Below, in pieces: positions 6,930 through 16,163 of a stretch of 64,000 nucleotides of DNA (positions are counted from its first letter, which is position 1; every line of letters starts with the position of its first letter). The notes under the pieces are model-generated. The model worked only from the letters and a program-made list of their open reading frames with translations, was not told the DNA's origin and ran no database searches. The position numbers and the translations under genes were made by a program. This DNA is from DATJFH01 sp035495815 (GTDB taxonomy: Bacteria; Acidobacteriota; Terriglobia; Bryobacterales; Bryobacteraceae): positions 21,962 to 85,961 of the forward strand of contig DATJFH010000346.1 in the NCBI GenBank assembly GCA_035495815.1, given 5' to 3'.

Positions 6930-8780
6930 TCAGTGGTTGAAAAAGAACTCCACCTGGTTGATGAGCGCCCATTGCAGGTTCTGCGCTCCCTCTACGCGAT
7001 TCTTTTCGATGGCCGCCAGCGCAACTTGTCTCTCGCCGCCTGAAGCCGGACGGGAAAGCGTCGCCAGGAACAGCTCGTCCACCACGCGTCCGTTGTCGGT
7101 TTTGTAGGTGTCGAGCAGCCGCTGCACCCGGCTGTCCTTGGCCGCCAGCACGCGGTCGTTGACCACCGGCGACTGCATCAGCAGGATCGGCTGCAGCGGT
7201 GAGCCCGTCAGCGCGTGAGGCGGATTGCTCCGGTTCGATTGCCCGAACGTCTGCATGAAGTACTTGATGTCGCCCCCGCCCGAAGGACCGCTCAACTGCA
7301 TCGACATCCCGACCTTCTCGCTGCCCGCCGTGAACGATCCCGGCCGGCTGGTGGCCAGCGCGATCGCATCGTGCAGCTCCTCGGCGCTCAGCATGCGGAC
7401 GAACTTCCGCGCGAAGTAGCGGGTGTACGATTCCTTCCACTCTCCCTCGAAACGAGCCGAAAGCTGGTAAGCGCTCGACCGGCATATCGTGGAAAGCAGA
7501 TGCCGTATGCTGTAGCCGCTCGCCGTGAAATCCTTGGCCAGCGCTTCGAGCAGTTCCGGATGCGACGCCTGCAACTCCCACCCCGCCGGAACGTTCTTCG
7601 GATCGAGCCGGGCCAGGTCGAACTCGTCGAACGGCTCGACGATGCCGAAGCCCATCAGCCGCGCCCAGAACAGGTTCACCGTGGCCCGCGCGAACTGCGG
7701 ATTCGCCGTCAACAGCCTCCCCAGCTCCGCCCGCGGCTCCGCGCCGGGCTGCGGCTTCTCTCCGGTCAGGATAAACGCCGGATCGCTGGGACCCCCAAAA
7801 CGCGGCACCCGTATCATGCTGGCGCCCTTGGTGTTGTACCCGGGATTCTCGTCGTCGATCAGGAACTCGCCCGACTGCGGCTTGCCGTGCTCCCAATACA
7901 TCAGATAGCGCGAGTTTCCGAGGAAGGAGGTGTTCCTGAAGAAGTCCGACCGCTTCTTCCCGCTCAACCAGACGTTGACTTTCTCCAGGTGGCCCTTGCC
8001 GTCATGGCAGGAGATACAGGAAAGATTGATCCCCAGAAAAGTCTTCCCGTACAGAATCGCCAGCTCGTCATCCGTGTCCAGCTGCTGCACCATTCCCAGA
8101 TCGTTGCCATCGTCCGGCTGCGGCTTCCCCTGCACATGCTCGCGCGCGATTACGTTCGACGCCGCTGAAACATGGTTGCTCTTGGCCGAGGAGGCGATGA
8201 TCGACCGCACCGTGTCGTCATAAGGACGGTCGACCCGCAGGTTCTCTTTCATCCAGTAATGGAACAGGTTCTGCCCGCGGCCCATCTTGCCGTTGGCGCG
8301 GAAGATGTCCATGAACGTGTAGGCCCACTTGTCGACGTACGCCTCGCTCTCGAGCAGCCTGGCGATGGCCTTGTCGCGTTTGCCGGGATCCGGATCCGCG
8401 GCGAATGCCGTCACCTCCTGCGCCGCCGGAATCCGCCCCGTCAGGTCCAGCGTCACCCGCCGCAGGAATTCGATGTCCGACGTCAGCGCGGCGTGCGGCA
8501 CCCCGTCGCGCGTCATTTTGCTGAAAATGTACTCGTCGACAAAGTTACGCCGGACCACCGGCGTTTGCACCCCCTTCCCGCCGGGCAGAGTCGCGGCGAC
8601 CCGCTCGGTCAAGGCGCCCGTGTTGTTCGCTTTCGGCGGCTGAAAGAGAGGAGCGTGAATCTCCGAGAACCGGTCTTGCGACATCGGTTCGACTTGCGCT
8701 TTCCGGGGCTGGCCGTCCCCTGCGCACAAAAGTGAGGCTGCGGCCAGAAGGCCGGCGCCGACGGGGGCGAAATGTCTCAT
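6930..8780 (-). CDS. DUF1549/DUF1553 exported protein with one c-type haem motif
   Basis: A 616-residue protein with a signal peptide (LLAAASLLCAG). DUF1549 spans about residues 80-290 ('FVDEYIFSKM', 'RRVTLDLTGRIP', 'KWAYTFMDIFR') and DUF1553 about 345-600 ('LTANPQFARATVNLFWARLMG', 'SGYSIRHLLSTICRSSAYQLS', 'LLMQSPVVNDRVL', 'LFLATLSRPASGGE'). A single CISCH motif around residue 257 suggests covalent haem c. The N-terminal PSCyt1 cytochrome domain of many planctomycete homologues is missing. GGAGGG sits just upstream of the ATG. It is first in an operon with the DUF1501 and SUMF1-like genes, probably acting outside the cytoplasm. Function unknown. Confidence 0.9.
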   Translation of the reverse strand: MRHFAPVGAGLLAAASLLCAGDGQPRKAQVEPMSQDRFSEIHAPLFQPPKANNTGALTERVAATLPGGKGVQTPVVRRNFVDEYIFSKMTRDGVPHAALTSDIEFLRRVTLDLTGRIPAAQEVTAFAADPDPGKRDKAIARLLESEAYVDKWAYTFMDIFRANGKMGRGQNLFHYWMKENLRVDRPYDDTVRSIIASSAKSNHVSAASNVIAREHVQGKPQPDDGNDLGMVQQLDTDDELAILYGKTFLGINLSCISCHDGKGHLEKVNVWLSGKKRSDFFRNTSFLGNSRYLMYWEHGKPQSGEFLIDDENPGYNTKGASMIRVPRFGGPSDPAFILTGEKPQPGAEPRAELGRLLTANPQFARATVNLFWARLMGFGIVEPFDEFDLARLDPKNVPAGWELQASHPELLEALAKDFTASGYSIRHLLSTICRSSAYQLSARFEGEWKESYTRYFARKFVRMLSAEELHDAIALATSRPGSFTAGSEKVGMSMQLSGPSGGGDIKYFMQTFGQSNRSNPPHALTGSPLQPILLMQSPVVNDRVLAAKDSRVQRLLDTYKTDNGRVVDELFLATLSRPASGGERQVALAAIEKNRVEGAQNLQWALINQVEFFFNH

Positions 8781-8808
8781 TCCAATCCCTCCAACAGAAG
8801 GTGCCCTA

Positions 8809-8836
8809 ATTATATGACAAAGATGGAGCGATTCAA
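8809..8836 (-). promoter_or_regulatory. Sigma70-type promoter for the DUF1553-DUF1501-SUMF1 operon
   Basis: On the minus strand TTGAAT (8836-8831), a 16-base spacer and TATAAT (8814-8809) form a near-consensus promoter. Initiation would fall near 8802, giving a leader of about 20 bases before the ATG at 8780. The rest of 8781-8939 shows nothing else. Confidence 0.6.
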
Positions 8837-8939
8837 ACCCCCAAAAGCAGCGCCCAAGCCGGGACGCCCAAAACCGCCCCCCAAAAGCGCCGTTGTCGAT
8901 CCGCCGCTTTGGCCACCGGGTCGAGCCCCGCAGGTTCGC

Positions 8940-10172
8940 TCAACTCACTTCGATGTCCCAACCGAACCCCGGCCTTTCCGACGGCCGAGTGTAGATCCCC
9001 TCCGGACCCCTGGTAATCTGGTAATCTTCCTCGAACCGCCGGTACACCTCCGGAGGACCGCCCGGCGCCGGCATGAACAGCTCCGCCCAGGGGCTGTTCG
9101 GCGTCGCCATGATGTAATGCACGCTGTCGAAATTTCCACCGCCGTGCGGGATCACCGGAATGTCGTACGCCGCCGCCAGCGCCCCGATCCTTCGCAGCTC
9201 CGTCAGCCCCCCGCACCAGTGTATGTCCGGCTGCCAGATTGCCGCCGACCGGTGCTCGAGCAGCTGCCGGAACCCGTAGCGCGTGTACTCGTGCTCTCCG
9301 GTCACGATCCGCGTCGACTTGATCTGCTGGTGCAAACGCCCGAAGCCTTCGTAGTCGTGCGGCTGCAGACACTCCTCCATCCAGTACACCCGGTAGGGAG
9401 CCGCCATGTCCGCCATTTCTAGCGTGTAGCGCTCGGTCCAGGCCATCCAGCAATCCAGCATGATCTCGCCGTCCGGACCCAGCAGATCGCGTGTCCGCTT
9501 GATCAGCGCCAGGTTCTTTTTCATCCCTTCCCGCCCGTCCGCCGGACCGTGGGGAATCGCCAGCTTCAGCTTCCTGTATCCGAACTTCAAATGCTGCTCC
9601 AGGTCGTTCCCCGTGCAGTAGGATACGATCCGGTTCTTGGTCTCGCCTCCGAGCAGCTTGTAAACCGGCATGCCGAGCGCGTTGCCGACCAGGTCCCACA
9701 GCGCCAGGTCCACCCCGCTGATCGCGTTGACCACCGTCCCCATCCGCCCGTAGTACATCGTCGACCGCCACAGGATGTCCCAGATCCGCTCGATATTGAA
9801 CGGATCCTCGTTCAGCAGCAGCTTCACCAGGTGCTGCTCCACGATCTGCCCGCCGCCGATGCCGCCGGTCCCGTAACCCTTCACGCCCTTATCGGTCGAG
9901 ATCTCCACCGTGAAGCCCCCCAGCTTGCCCGGGTCCGGCTGGAACAGCGACCGCGTAGCCTTGTACTCCGGGTAAATGGACATCGGGTTGGCCACTTCCA
10001 CCCCGCTGGTCGACCAGGACCCCGGCGCCGGCTTGTACGCCGGAACCGGTCTTTTCGGACGGGTCTGCACCAGCCGGACGCCGGTAATCGTCATCTTGCT
10101 TGGCGCGGTCTGGAACGCCGGCAGCGGCAGCGCGGCCACTGGGGCCAACTTCAGAAAATCTCGTCGCAGCAT
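8940..10172 (-). CDS. Enolase-superfamily sugar-acid dehydratase, L-rhamnonate dehydratase-like, with Tat-type signal
   Basis: A 410-residue mandelate-racemase/enolase family member. Likely catalytic features are 'KLKLAIPHG' (about 201-209), the metal ligands D240 ('IMLDCWMAW'), E266 ('YWMEECL') and E293/E295 ('TGEHEYTR'), and H343 ('VIPHGG'). The strings 'MLDCWM', 'EECLxPxDY', 'TGEHExTR.GF' and 'QPDxxWCGG' match my recollection of L-rhamnonate dehydratase (RhmD), which dehydrates the acid to 2-keto-3-deoxy-L-rhamnonate. Unusually, it begins 'MLRRDFLKLAPVAALPLPAF', a twin-arginine signal, implying periplasmic action. GTG 10190 is an alternative start. Substrate is uncertain without biochemical data. 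Confidence 0.82.
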   Translation of the reverse strand: MLRRDFLKLAPVAALPLPAFQTAPSKMTITGVRLVQTRPKRPVPAYKPAPGSWSTSGVEVANPMSIYPEYKATRSLFQPDPGKLGGFTVEISTDKGVKGYGTGGIGGGQIVEQHLVKLLLNEDPFNIERIWDILWRSTMYYGRMGTVVNAISGVDLALWDLVGNALGMPVYKLLGGETKNRIVSYCTGNDLEQHLKFGYRKLKLAIPHGPADGREGMKKNLALIKRTRDLLGPDGEIMLDCWMAWTERYTLEMADMAAPYRVYWMEECLQPHDYEGFGRLHQQIKSTRIVTGEHEYTRYGFRQLLEHRSAAIWQPDIHWCGGLTELRRIGALAAAYDIPVIPHGGGNFDSVHYIMATPNSPWAELFMPAPGGPPEVYRRFEEDYQITRGPEGIYTRPSERPGFGWDIEVS

Positions 10173-10274
10173 CACCCTGGCTTGTATCACAGCCGCCTTG
10201 CGGTTCGCAAATCAGCCGGCCACGCCGCCCGCTGCCCCGGAACAAAACCCGCGCGCTCTGCGTTGTTTCCTGAG

Positions 10275-11048
10275 ATGACGCTCACCCAAACCGTGCAAAA
10301 GATTTATTCCCGCGGCCGCCGCCCCGGACCGCGCGGATTCCTGGCCGAGTGGACTCTCACCGGTCTGCTGGTCTTCTTTGCCTCGACCACCCTGGTCCAG
10401 GCGTATGTGGTCCCCACCGGCTCCATGGAGGGCACGATCCTGATCGGCGACCATATGCTTGTCGACCGTCTGGCCTACTCCACTCCCGGGCCCTTCGGCT
10501 CGCCCCTGCTGCCCTACCGCGCCATCGGGCGCGGCGACATCATCGCCTTCCGCTACCCCCTCGACCCTTCGCAGACGTACGTCAAGAGAGTCATCGGCGT
10601 CCCCGGCGACCGAATTCGCCTCGACAACCGGCAGGTGATCCGGAACGGACAGCGGCTCGTCGAACCCTACGCGCGTCACATCGCCCGCCCACCCGACCGC
10701 TATCGCGATTTCTTTCCGCAGGCGCCGCCGCCGGGACTGCCCGCCGAAGCGAATGACATGCTCATCCGTCATTCGGCGGCCGGAGAAGTGATCGTCCCGC
10801 CCGGCGCGCTCTTCGCCATGGGCGACAACCGCGAGGACTCCTCCGACAGCCGCTATTGGGGCTTCGTTCCGCGGGAAAACGTGATCGGCAAGCCCCTGCT
10901 CGTTTACTGGTCGTTCGACGCCCCCACCGCGGACCTGATCGAATGGAACGTCCCGCACCTGTTCGACGTGGCCCTTCATTTCTTCGACAAAACCCGCTGG
11001 GAGCGCACCTTCCTGGTCCCCCGTTCGCAGCCGGCGGAGGTGGAATGA
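10275..11048 (+). CDS. lepB: Signal peptidase I
   Basis: A 257-residue type I leader peptidase. The frame is open far upstream, but the family N-terminus starts at ATG 10275. One transmembrane helix ('LTGLLVFFASTTLVQAYVV', about residues 29-47) leads into the catalytic box 'PTGSMEGT' (nucleophile Ser near 52), then 'GDIIAFRYP', the general-base region 'YVKRVIGVPGDRI' (Lys near 98) and the Box E pattern 'MGDNREDSSDSRYWG'. It cleaves Sec and Tat signal peptides on the periplasmic side of the inner membrane. Its stop overlaps the start of a 57-residue membrane protein. A 70-base insertion-like segment between the Lys box and Box E ('RHIARPPDRYRDFF') lengthens it slightly. Confidence 0.95.
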   Translation: MTLTQTVQKIYSRGRRPGPRGFLAEWTLTGLLVFFASTTLVQAYVVPTGSMEGTILIGDHMLVDRLAYSTPGPFGSPLLPYRAIGRGDIIAFRYPLDPSQTYVKRVIGVPGDRIRLDNRQVIRNGQRLVEPYARHIARPPDRYRDFFPQAPPPGLPAEANDMLIRHSAAGEVIVPPGALFAMGDNREDSSDSRYWGFVPRENVIGKPLLVYWSFDAPTADLIEWNVPHLFDVALHFFDKTRWERTFLVPRSQPAEVE

Positions 11049-11218
11049 TGGGACACTTCGGCTATACCTTGTTGCTCGCTGCCGCGCTTTCCGCCGTCTT
11101 CGCGCTGGTCGACCGCACCTCCGGCAGTGACCGTCTGTATCGCGGTCTTTACGTCTTCGGCGGCTTCCTGCTGGCTGTTTTCGGCATCGGCTGGTCCATG
11201 TACCTGATCAACCCGTAA
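11045..11218 (+). CDS. Small two-helix membrane protein coupled to lepB
   Basis: A 57-residue protein starting MMGHFG whose ATG overlaps the lepB stop (ATGA). Two hydrophobic helices are visible (YTLLLAAALSAVFALV and GLYVFGGFLLAVFGIGWSMYLI), joined by a short polar loop with an R-T-S-G-S-D-R pattern. I do not recognise a family. Translational coupling suggests a role in the membrane with the signal peptidase, but that is inference from position only. Confidence 0.6.
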   Translation: MMGHFGYTLLLAAALSAVFALVDRTSGSDRLYRGLYVFGGFLLAVFGIGWSMYLINP

Positions 11219-11256
11219 AGACCGGCGCGGGAAGTGTCGATTACCGGATTTCAGCC

Positions 11257-12804
11257 GTGTCGACACAGACGTTAGCTATCGCCGCCCCCGCTCCGCCCCG
11301 CCGCTGGGTCCGGCTTCTTGCGCCGTCGCTCGGCGACGTTTACTTCGTCACCTCGATACTCTGGCTGTTCGCCGCCGGAGCCTACGGGTGGCACGCCCTG
11401 CTGGCGGATGGAGACGTCGGCACGCACATCCGGATTGGCGATTACATCCTTGCCTATCACCGTGTCCCGACACACGATTTTCTGGCCTTTTCCAAGCCCG
11501 GCCAGGAATGGTACGCCTTCGAGTGGCTGACCGAGGTCCTCTTCTCCCGGCTGCACGCTTTCGCCGGGTTGAAGGGCGTCGTCCTCTTCTCGGGTGTCGT
11601 CATCGTGGCCTCCTACACCCTTCTCCTGTTGCAGTCGTTGTGGCGGGGCGGCAACATAGTCATTTCCCTCGTGCTGGTCCTGATGGCGGTCAACGCCTCG
11701 TCCATTCATTTTCTGGCTCGCCCCCATATCTTCACCCTGCTTTTCGTCTCTGCCGCCATGTGGCTCATCGCCGCGGACCGCCTGCGCCGCACCCCCGCGC
11801 TCTGGCTGATCGTCCCCATGGTCGTCGCCTGGACCAATCTGCATGGCGGGTTTTTCGTTCTGTTCGCGCTGCTCGGACTGCTGGTCGCCGGTTCGCTGGC
11901 CGAATGGGGGATTTGGGGGGAATTCGCCGCCCGCCGCAAGTCGGACGCCGTGCGCTACGCTTTGCTCGGAGCCGCCTGCGCCGCTGCTTCGCTGATCAAT
12001 CCTTACGGCCTCAAGCTGCACCTGTTCCTGGTGGACTATCTCCGTTCGGACCGCATCCGCGATGGCGTACGGGAGTTTCAGTCGCCTTCCTTTCGCGGAG
12101 AGAACATGTTGCTCTACATGGTCCTTCTGTTCCTGGCGCTGGCCCTCACCGGCGTTCTCCTCAGGAAGCGCCGCCTGACGGAAGTGCTCTGGCTCTGGTT
12201 CCTCGGTTACAATTCGCTGGTCTCGGTGCGGCACGTGCCGCTGTTCGCCATCGTCGCCGCGCCCATTCTGGCCGGGGAGATCACCGCGCTGTGGAGCCGC
12301 TGGGTACAGGCCCGGCCCTCCCGGTCGATTGCCCGCACGCTGGATGCGGTAACCGCTCAATACCAGTGCCGCGGGCTTAGCCTTGGCCTGTGGGCCCCGG
12401 CGGTGACGCTGTGGCTCGCCTTCAGCCAGGGCGCCGGCTGGCCCAGGGATTTCCTCGAGGGTCCCTTCCCGGTGAAGATCGTCGCCGCTCACGCGGATGA
12501 AATCGCCGCCTCGCGCGTCTTCACTTCCGATGGTTGGGCCGGCTACCTGATCTACAAGAACTATCCGCGCCAGAAGGTCTTCTTCGACGACCGTCATCAC
12601 TACTTCGGAGAGCCCATCATCGGCGATTACCTCAAGATCGGCGGCGGCAGCCGTCAGTGGCGCGAATTGATGAACCGCTACGGTCTGGACCACGCGCTGG
12701 TCGGTTCCGATTCCCCGATCGCCTCTCTCCTCAGACTGGAGCCGGACTGGACTGCCGTGCAGGACGACGGTTCGGCCGTGCTGTTCCGCCGCAACGTCCG
12801 GTAG
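11257..12804 (+). CDS. Polytopic GT-C-like membrane protein of unknown substrate
   Basis: A 515-residue protein starting at a GTG inside the palindrome GTGTCGACAC (11257-11266); no convincing ribosome site is visible. About ten hydrophobic helices follow. After the first helix comes 'DGDVGTHIRIGDYIL..HRVPTHDFLAF', then 'EWYAFEWLTEV', a first periplasmic loop with Asp/His and aromatic residues reminiscent of GT-C glycosyltransferases that use polyprenyl-linked sugars. The soluble tail has 'SDGWAGYLIYKNYP' and 'FFDDRHHYFGEPI', seen in the same hypothetical membrane family in acidobacteria. It follows lepB and the 57-aa gene on the same strand. Enzymatic activity is not demonstrated. Confidence 0.7.
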   Translation: MSTQTLAIAAPAPPRRWVRLLAPSLGDVYFVTSILWLFAAGAYGWHALLADGDVGTHIRIGDYILAYHRVPTHDFLAFSKPGQEWYAFEWLTEVLFSRLHAFAGLKGVVLFSGVVIVASYTLLLLQSLWRGGNIVISLVLVLMAVNASSIHFLARPHIFTLLFVSAAMWLIAADRLRRTPALWLIVPMVVAWTNLHGGFFVLFALLGLLVAGSLAEWGIWGEFAARRKSDAVRYALLGAACAAASLINPYGLKLHLFLVDYLRSDRIRDGVREFQSPSFRGENMLLYMVLLFLALALTGVLLRKRRLTEVLWLWFLGYNSLVSVRHVPLFAIVAAPILAGEITALWSRWVQARPSRSIARTLDAVTAQYQCRGLSLGLWAPAVTLWLAFSQGAGWPRDFLEGPFPVKIVAAHADEIAASRVFTSDGWAGYLIYKNYPRQKVFFDDRHHYFGEPIIGDYLKIGGGSRQWRELMNRYGLDHALVGSDSPIASLLRLEPDWTAVQDDGSAVLFRRNVR

Positions 12805-12805
12805 C

Positions 12806-15800
12806 TCAGAACTCGAACTTCAAACTGGCCTGGAAAACCCGGTTTCCCCCGCGTCCCGATCCCGCCGTTCCGGTGATCAGACCCCCTCCACTCGCGTTGA
12901 ACTGATGCTCCGGCACCAGGAAATTCGGGTGATTCAACGCGTTGAACGATTCGAGCCGGAACTGAATATTCTTCCGCTCTCCAAAGCGGAAGTTCTTCAT
13001 CAGCCCCAGATTCGCGTACGCCAGCCCCGGCGCGTCGATGATGCCCCGGCCGGAGTTGCCGTACACGAAAGGTTTGAAGCCGTACCGGTCCGCCGGACAG
13101 CCGACCGCAACCGAAACACACGCCGGCGTCTTCACGAAATCCGTCACCAGGAACCAGGGATAGTCCACCCCCCGCCGCTGGCCTGGAATCGCCGCCGGAA
13201 TTCCCTTGCCGATCCGGTTCGGTTTCTGCGACTCGCCTAAATTCAGATCGACCCCCGCCGTCACCGGCGTAATCGGAGCCCCCGTCGCCAGGAACGTCGT
13301 CCCGGAGAACTGCCAGCCCCCGACAATCCCCTGGCCGATCCCGTGCGCCGAATTCAGGAACTTCTTTCCCCGCCCGACCGGCAGTTGCCACGAGAAACTG
13401 GCCGTCACCACGTGGCCCCGGTCCCAGTCCGAACGGGCCCGATCCAACCGGCGGTTGTTGATGTCCTGCGCCGCCGCCACCAGCCCCGCCGTCGACGTGC
13501 CATTGAGCTGCGAAGCGTCGTCGATCGACTTGCTGTAGGAATAATTGAAGCGGTAAAACGTGCCCCCCCGTCCCCGCCGCCGCAGCGATATCTGGCCGGC
13601 GTTGTAGATCGAATTGGAGTGGAACTGGAACTGGTTGATCGCTCCGTTGAAGTAGGAGTACGGCCGCAGGTTGACGGCGGTGATCCCGGCCCGGTAGGCC
13701 GCCTCCGTCCGTCGCGGAAGGTTGATGTCCTTCAGCCGGCTGAGCTTCAGGCCCTTCGAGCCGGAGTAGCCGATTTCAATCGCCAGTCCTTTGCCCAGGT
13801 CGCGCTCGATCGTCAGGTTGAAACTCTGCATGTAGCCGGTCCGGCCGTCGATCTCGATTCCCGCGCTGGTGGTCGTGCCGCCCACCGCCAGGCGATCGGT
13901 CGGAAACGGATTGTCCAGCGTCACCAGGTCGGGCCGGTTTGCATTCCGCGAGTAGGTTTCCGTATTCGCGTACGGGAAGCTGTTCTGCAATGTGTTCCGG
14001 AACGGATTCAACAGGATCCCCGTGTAGAAGATCCCATAGCCGCCCCGCAGAACGGTCCTGCGGTCCTTGAACGGCGTCCACGCAAAGCCCATCCGAGGCG
14101 CGATGTTGTTGTAGTCCGGATTCACCAGCGATCTCGGTAAGCCTGCTTCCTCGGCGAACGTCACCCGCTCTTTCAGGTTCGCCTTCGCGACCACGTCCCG
14201 GATCGCCGGATCGTCGAAGACCAGCACCACCTTCCCGATCTCCGGTACGAAGTTCGTGAGGTGGTCGTAACGGTCGGCCGGAATCATGTCGATTTCGTAG
14301 CGCACTCCCAGGTTCAGCGTCAGGTTCGGCAGAAGCTTGAAATCGTCGTTGAAGAAGGCCCCCATGCTGGTCGCGCGCAGATAATTCCGGTTCCATCCCA
14401 CCGTTCGGGTCGCGGCGTTCAACTGCCCCAGCAGGAAGTCCGCCAGCGGAGCCGTGCTCCAGGACCCCGTGAAATTGAAAGTCCCCCGGTTGTTGTTGAA
14501 GTAGGGCTGGTTGAAACGCACGCGCGAGTGCTCGAACCCCCACTTCATGGTGTGGCGCGATTTGATCCACGTGAATTTCACCCCGTTCTGGATGTCGGTC
14601 ACGTGATACTCGACCGGCACGTTCGCCGCGCAGCCGATGGAGGAATAATCGGTCACGTTGAACAGCGGGAACGCCACCAGGTCCGGATCCTGCGTCGGCC
14701 CTACCAGCCCCAGCTGCTCGGGAACGTTGATTCCCGCCCACACGCAGTGCTGGCGGGTCGTGTTGCGGCTGAAGCCGCTGTGCAGCTCCACCAGAAACGA
14801 CGGCGAGAACAGGTGCGTGTAGTCCAGCCCCATCAGCGAGCGATCGTCGTTGATCCTGTCGCCGAATTTCCCCAACGCGCTCCCGTTGTACGGCGCCGAC
14901 GTGTTGTTGAAGCGGATCTGGTACCGGTATGACATCGAGTTGCTGGTGTTGAAACGATGATCGGCTTTGACGATAAAGCTGTCCCACTCGTCGTTGTCGT
15001 TGGCGTGCGTGATGAAATTGTTGCGCCGGTCGAGCCGGTTCGGCAGCGGATAATACTCCAGCAGTTTCACCGCGACGGGATGGAACCGGCTCTTGGGTAT
15101 GATGTTGCCCGGAAACTGCGCCTTGCTCAGCGGATCGGTCACTTTCAGCGCCGACGCCGTCAGGCTGAACGATTCCGAGAAGTTGCCCTGCCTCTCGAGC
15201 AGCGACGGTACGTGCGTGATCTTCGTCGCCCCCACTGTCTGTTTGTAGCTCTCCCAGCTGAACATGAAGAACGTCTTGTTGTGGCCGTTATAAACCTTCG
15301 GCAGCCAGACCGGACCCGCCAGCGTGGCGCCGAATGAATGGCGGTTCAGTTTCTGCTTTTCCTCGTCGAAAAATCCCCTGGCGTCGATCAGGTTGTTCCG
15401 GACGTACTCGAACAGGTCGCCGTGGAACTGGTTTGTGCCGGACCTCATCACCATGTTGAGAACGCCGCCCGCCAGCCGCCCGATCGATGCGTCGTAGCCG
15501 GAAACCTCCATCTTGAACTCTTGCATCGAACTCATGTTCGGCCGCGCCTGCGCCGCCGCCCCGCGCGAGCTCCGGTTGCTGAAGCCGTCCACGTAGAAAT
15601 TCGTATCCGTCGACCTCGCCCCGTTGATCGATGCGAACGAACCCTGGCCGCCCTGTGCCGCCGGCAGCACCCCCGGCACCAGAAACGCCAGATCCGTGAA
15701 ATCCCGCCCGTCGAGCGGCAGGTCCATGATCTCCTGCTGCACGATCACGTCGCCTTTGATGGCGCCGTTTTCCGTATTCAGCGGCGCGACCTCCGCCGTC

Positions 15801-16150
15801 ACGCTGACCGATTCGTTCACCGACCCCACCGACAGCGTGATGTCGTCGCGCAGCGATTGGCCGATTTCCAGCACGATCCCCGTTTTACTGTAAGCCTTGA
15901 AGCCGTCCATCTCGGCTTTCAGCTCGTATTTGCCGGGAGCCAGGTTGGTCAGCGTGAAGCTTCCCGAACCGTTGGTCTTGACGGTGCGATCGATCCCCGT
16001 TTCGATATTGCGGATCGTAATCCGCACTCCCGGCATCACCGCCTGAGCGGTGTCTGAAACGGTTCCGGTTACGGTGGCGTCCTGTGCCGCCAGTCCGCAC
16101 GGGAAGGCGGCAAGAAAACAGATTCCAGCTACCAGCCGAAAACGCGACAT
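12806..16150 (-). CDS. Oar-like TonB-dependent receptor with carboxypeptidase regulatory-like N-terminus
   Basis: A 1114-residue outer-membrane protein. ATG 16150 is preferred because GGAGGGG (16157-16163) lies six bases upstream. A signal peptide (LVAGICFLAAFPCGLAA) precedes a carboxypeptidase-D-like beta-sandwich (about 25-105: 'ATVTGTVSDTAQAVMPGVRITIRN', 'TNLAPGKYELKAEMDGF'), a plug region ('QQEIMDLPLDGRDFTDLAFLVPGVLP', 'STDTNFYVDGFSNR') and a long beta-barrel ending in Phe ('FQASLKFEF'), the BAM recognition pattern. Such Oar-like proteins are abundant in Solibacter-type genomes; ligands are mostly unknown, with polysaccharide or peptide breakdown products suspected. It converges one base from the preceding gene. 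Confidence 0.93.
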   Translation of the reverse strand: MSRFRLVAGICFLAAFPCGLAAQDATVTGTVSDTAQAVMPGVRITIRNIETGIDRTVKTNGSGSFTLTNLAPGKYELKAEMDGFKAYSKTGIVLEIGQSLRDDITLSVGSVNESVSVTAEVAPLNTENGAIKGDVIVQQEIMDLPLDGRDFTDLAFLVPGVLPAAQGGQGSFASINGARSTDTNFYVDGFSNRSSRGAAAQARPNMSSMQEFKMEVSGYDASIGRLAGGVLNMVMRSGTNQFHGDLFEYVRNNLIDARGFFDEEKQKLNRHSFGATLAGPVWLPKVYNGHNKTFFMFSWESYKQTVGATKITHVPSLLERQGNFSESFSLTASALKVTDPLSKAQFPGNIIPKSRFHPVAVKLLEYYPLPNRLDRRNNFITHANDNDEWDSFIVKADHRFNTSNSMSYRYQIRFNNTSAPYNGSALGKFGDRINDDRSLMGLDYTHLFSPSFLVELHSGFSRNTTRQHCVWAGINVPEQLGLVGPTQDPDLVAFPLFNVTDYSSIGCAANVPVEYHVTDIQNGVKFTWIKSRHTMKWGFEHSRVRFNQPYFNNNRGTFNFTGSWSTAPLADFLLGQLNAATRTVGWNRNYLRATSMGAFFNDDFKLLPNLTLNLGVRYEIDMIPADRYDHLTNFVPEIGKVVLVFDDPAIRDVVAKANLKERVTFAEEAGLPRSLVNPDYNNIAPRMGFAWTPFKDRRTVLRGGYGIFYTGILLNPFRNTLQNSFPYANTETYSRNANRPDLVTLDNPFPTDRLAVGGTTTSAGIEIDGRTGYMQSFNLTIERDLGKGLAIEIGYSGSKGLKLSRLKDINLPRRTEAAYRAGITAVNLRPYSYFNGAINQFQFHSNSIYNAGQISLRRRGRGGTFYRFNYSYSKSIDDASQLNGTSTAGLVAAAQDINNRRLDRARSDWDRGHVVTASFSWQLPVGRGKKFLNSAHGIGQGIVGGWQFSGTTFLATGAPITPVTAGVDLNLGESQKPNRIGKGIPAAIPGQRRGVDYPWFLVTDFVKTPACVSVAVGCPADRYGFKPFVYGNSGRGIIDAPGLAYANLGLMKNFRFGERKNIQFRLESFNALNHPNFLVPEHQFNASGGGLITGTAGSGRGGNRVFQASLKFEF

Positions 16151-16156
16151 CGGTTT

Positions 16157-16163
16157 CCCCTCC
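16157..16163 (-). promoter_or_regulatory. Ribosome binding site fixing the Oar-like receptor start
   Basis: GGAGGGG on the minus strand, six bases before ATG 16150, selects this start over an in-frame codon at 16186. Further upstream, TGTGATAAT (16204-16212) is a possible extended -10 element without a clear -35. Confidence 0.6.

Noticed and set aside
9549..10274. Upstream in-frame extension of lepB
   Set aside because: It overlaps the dehydratase on the other strand and lacks signal peptidase similarity; ATG 10275 matches the family N-terminus.
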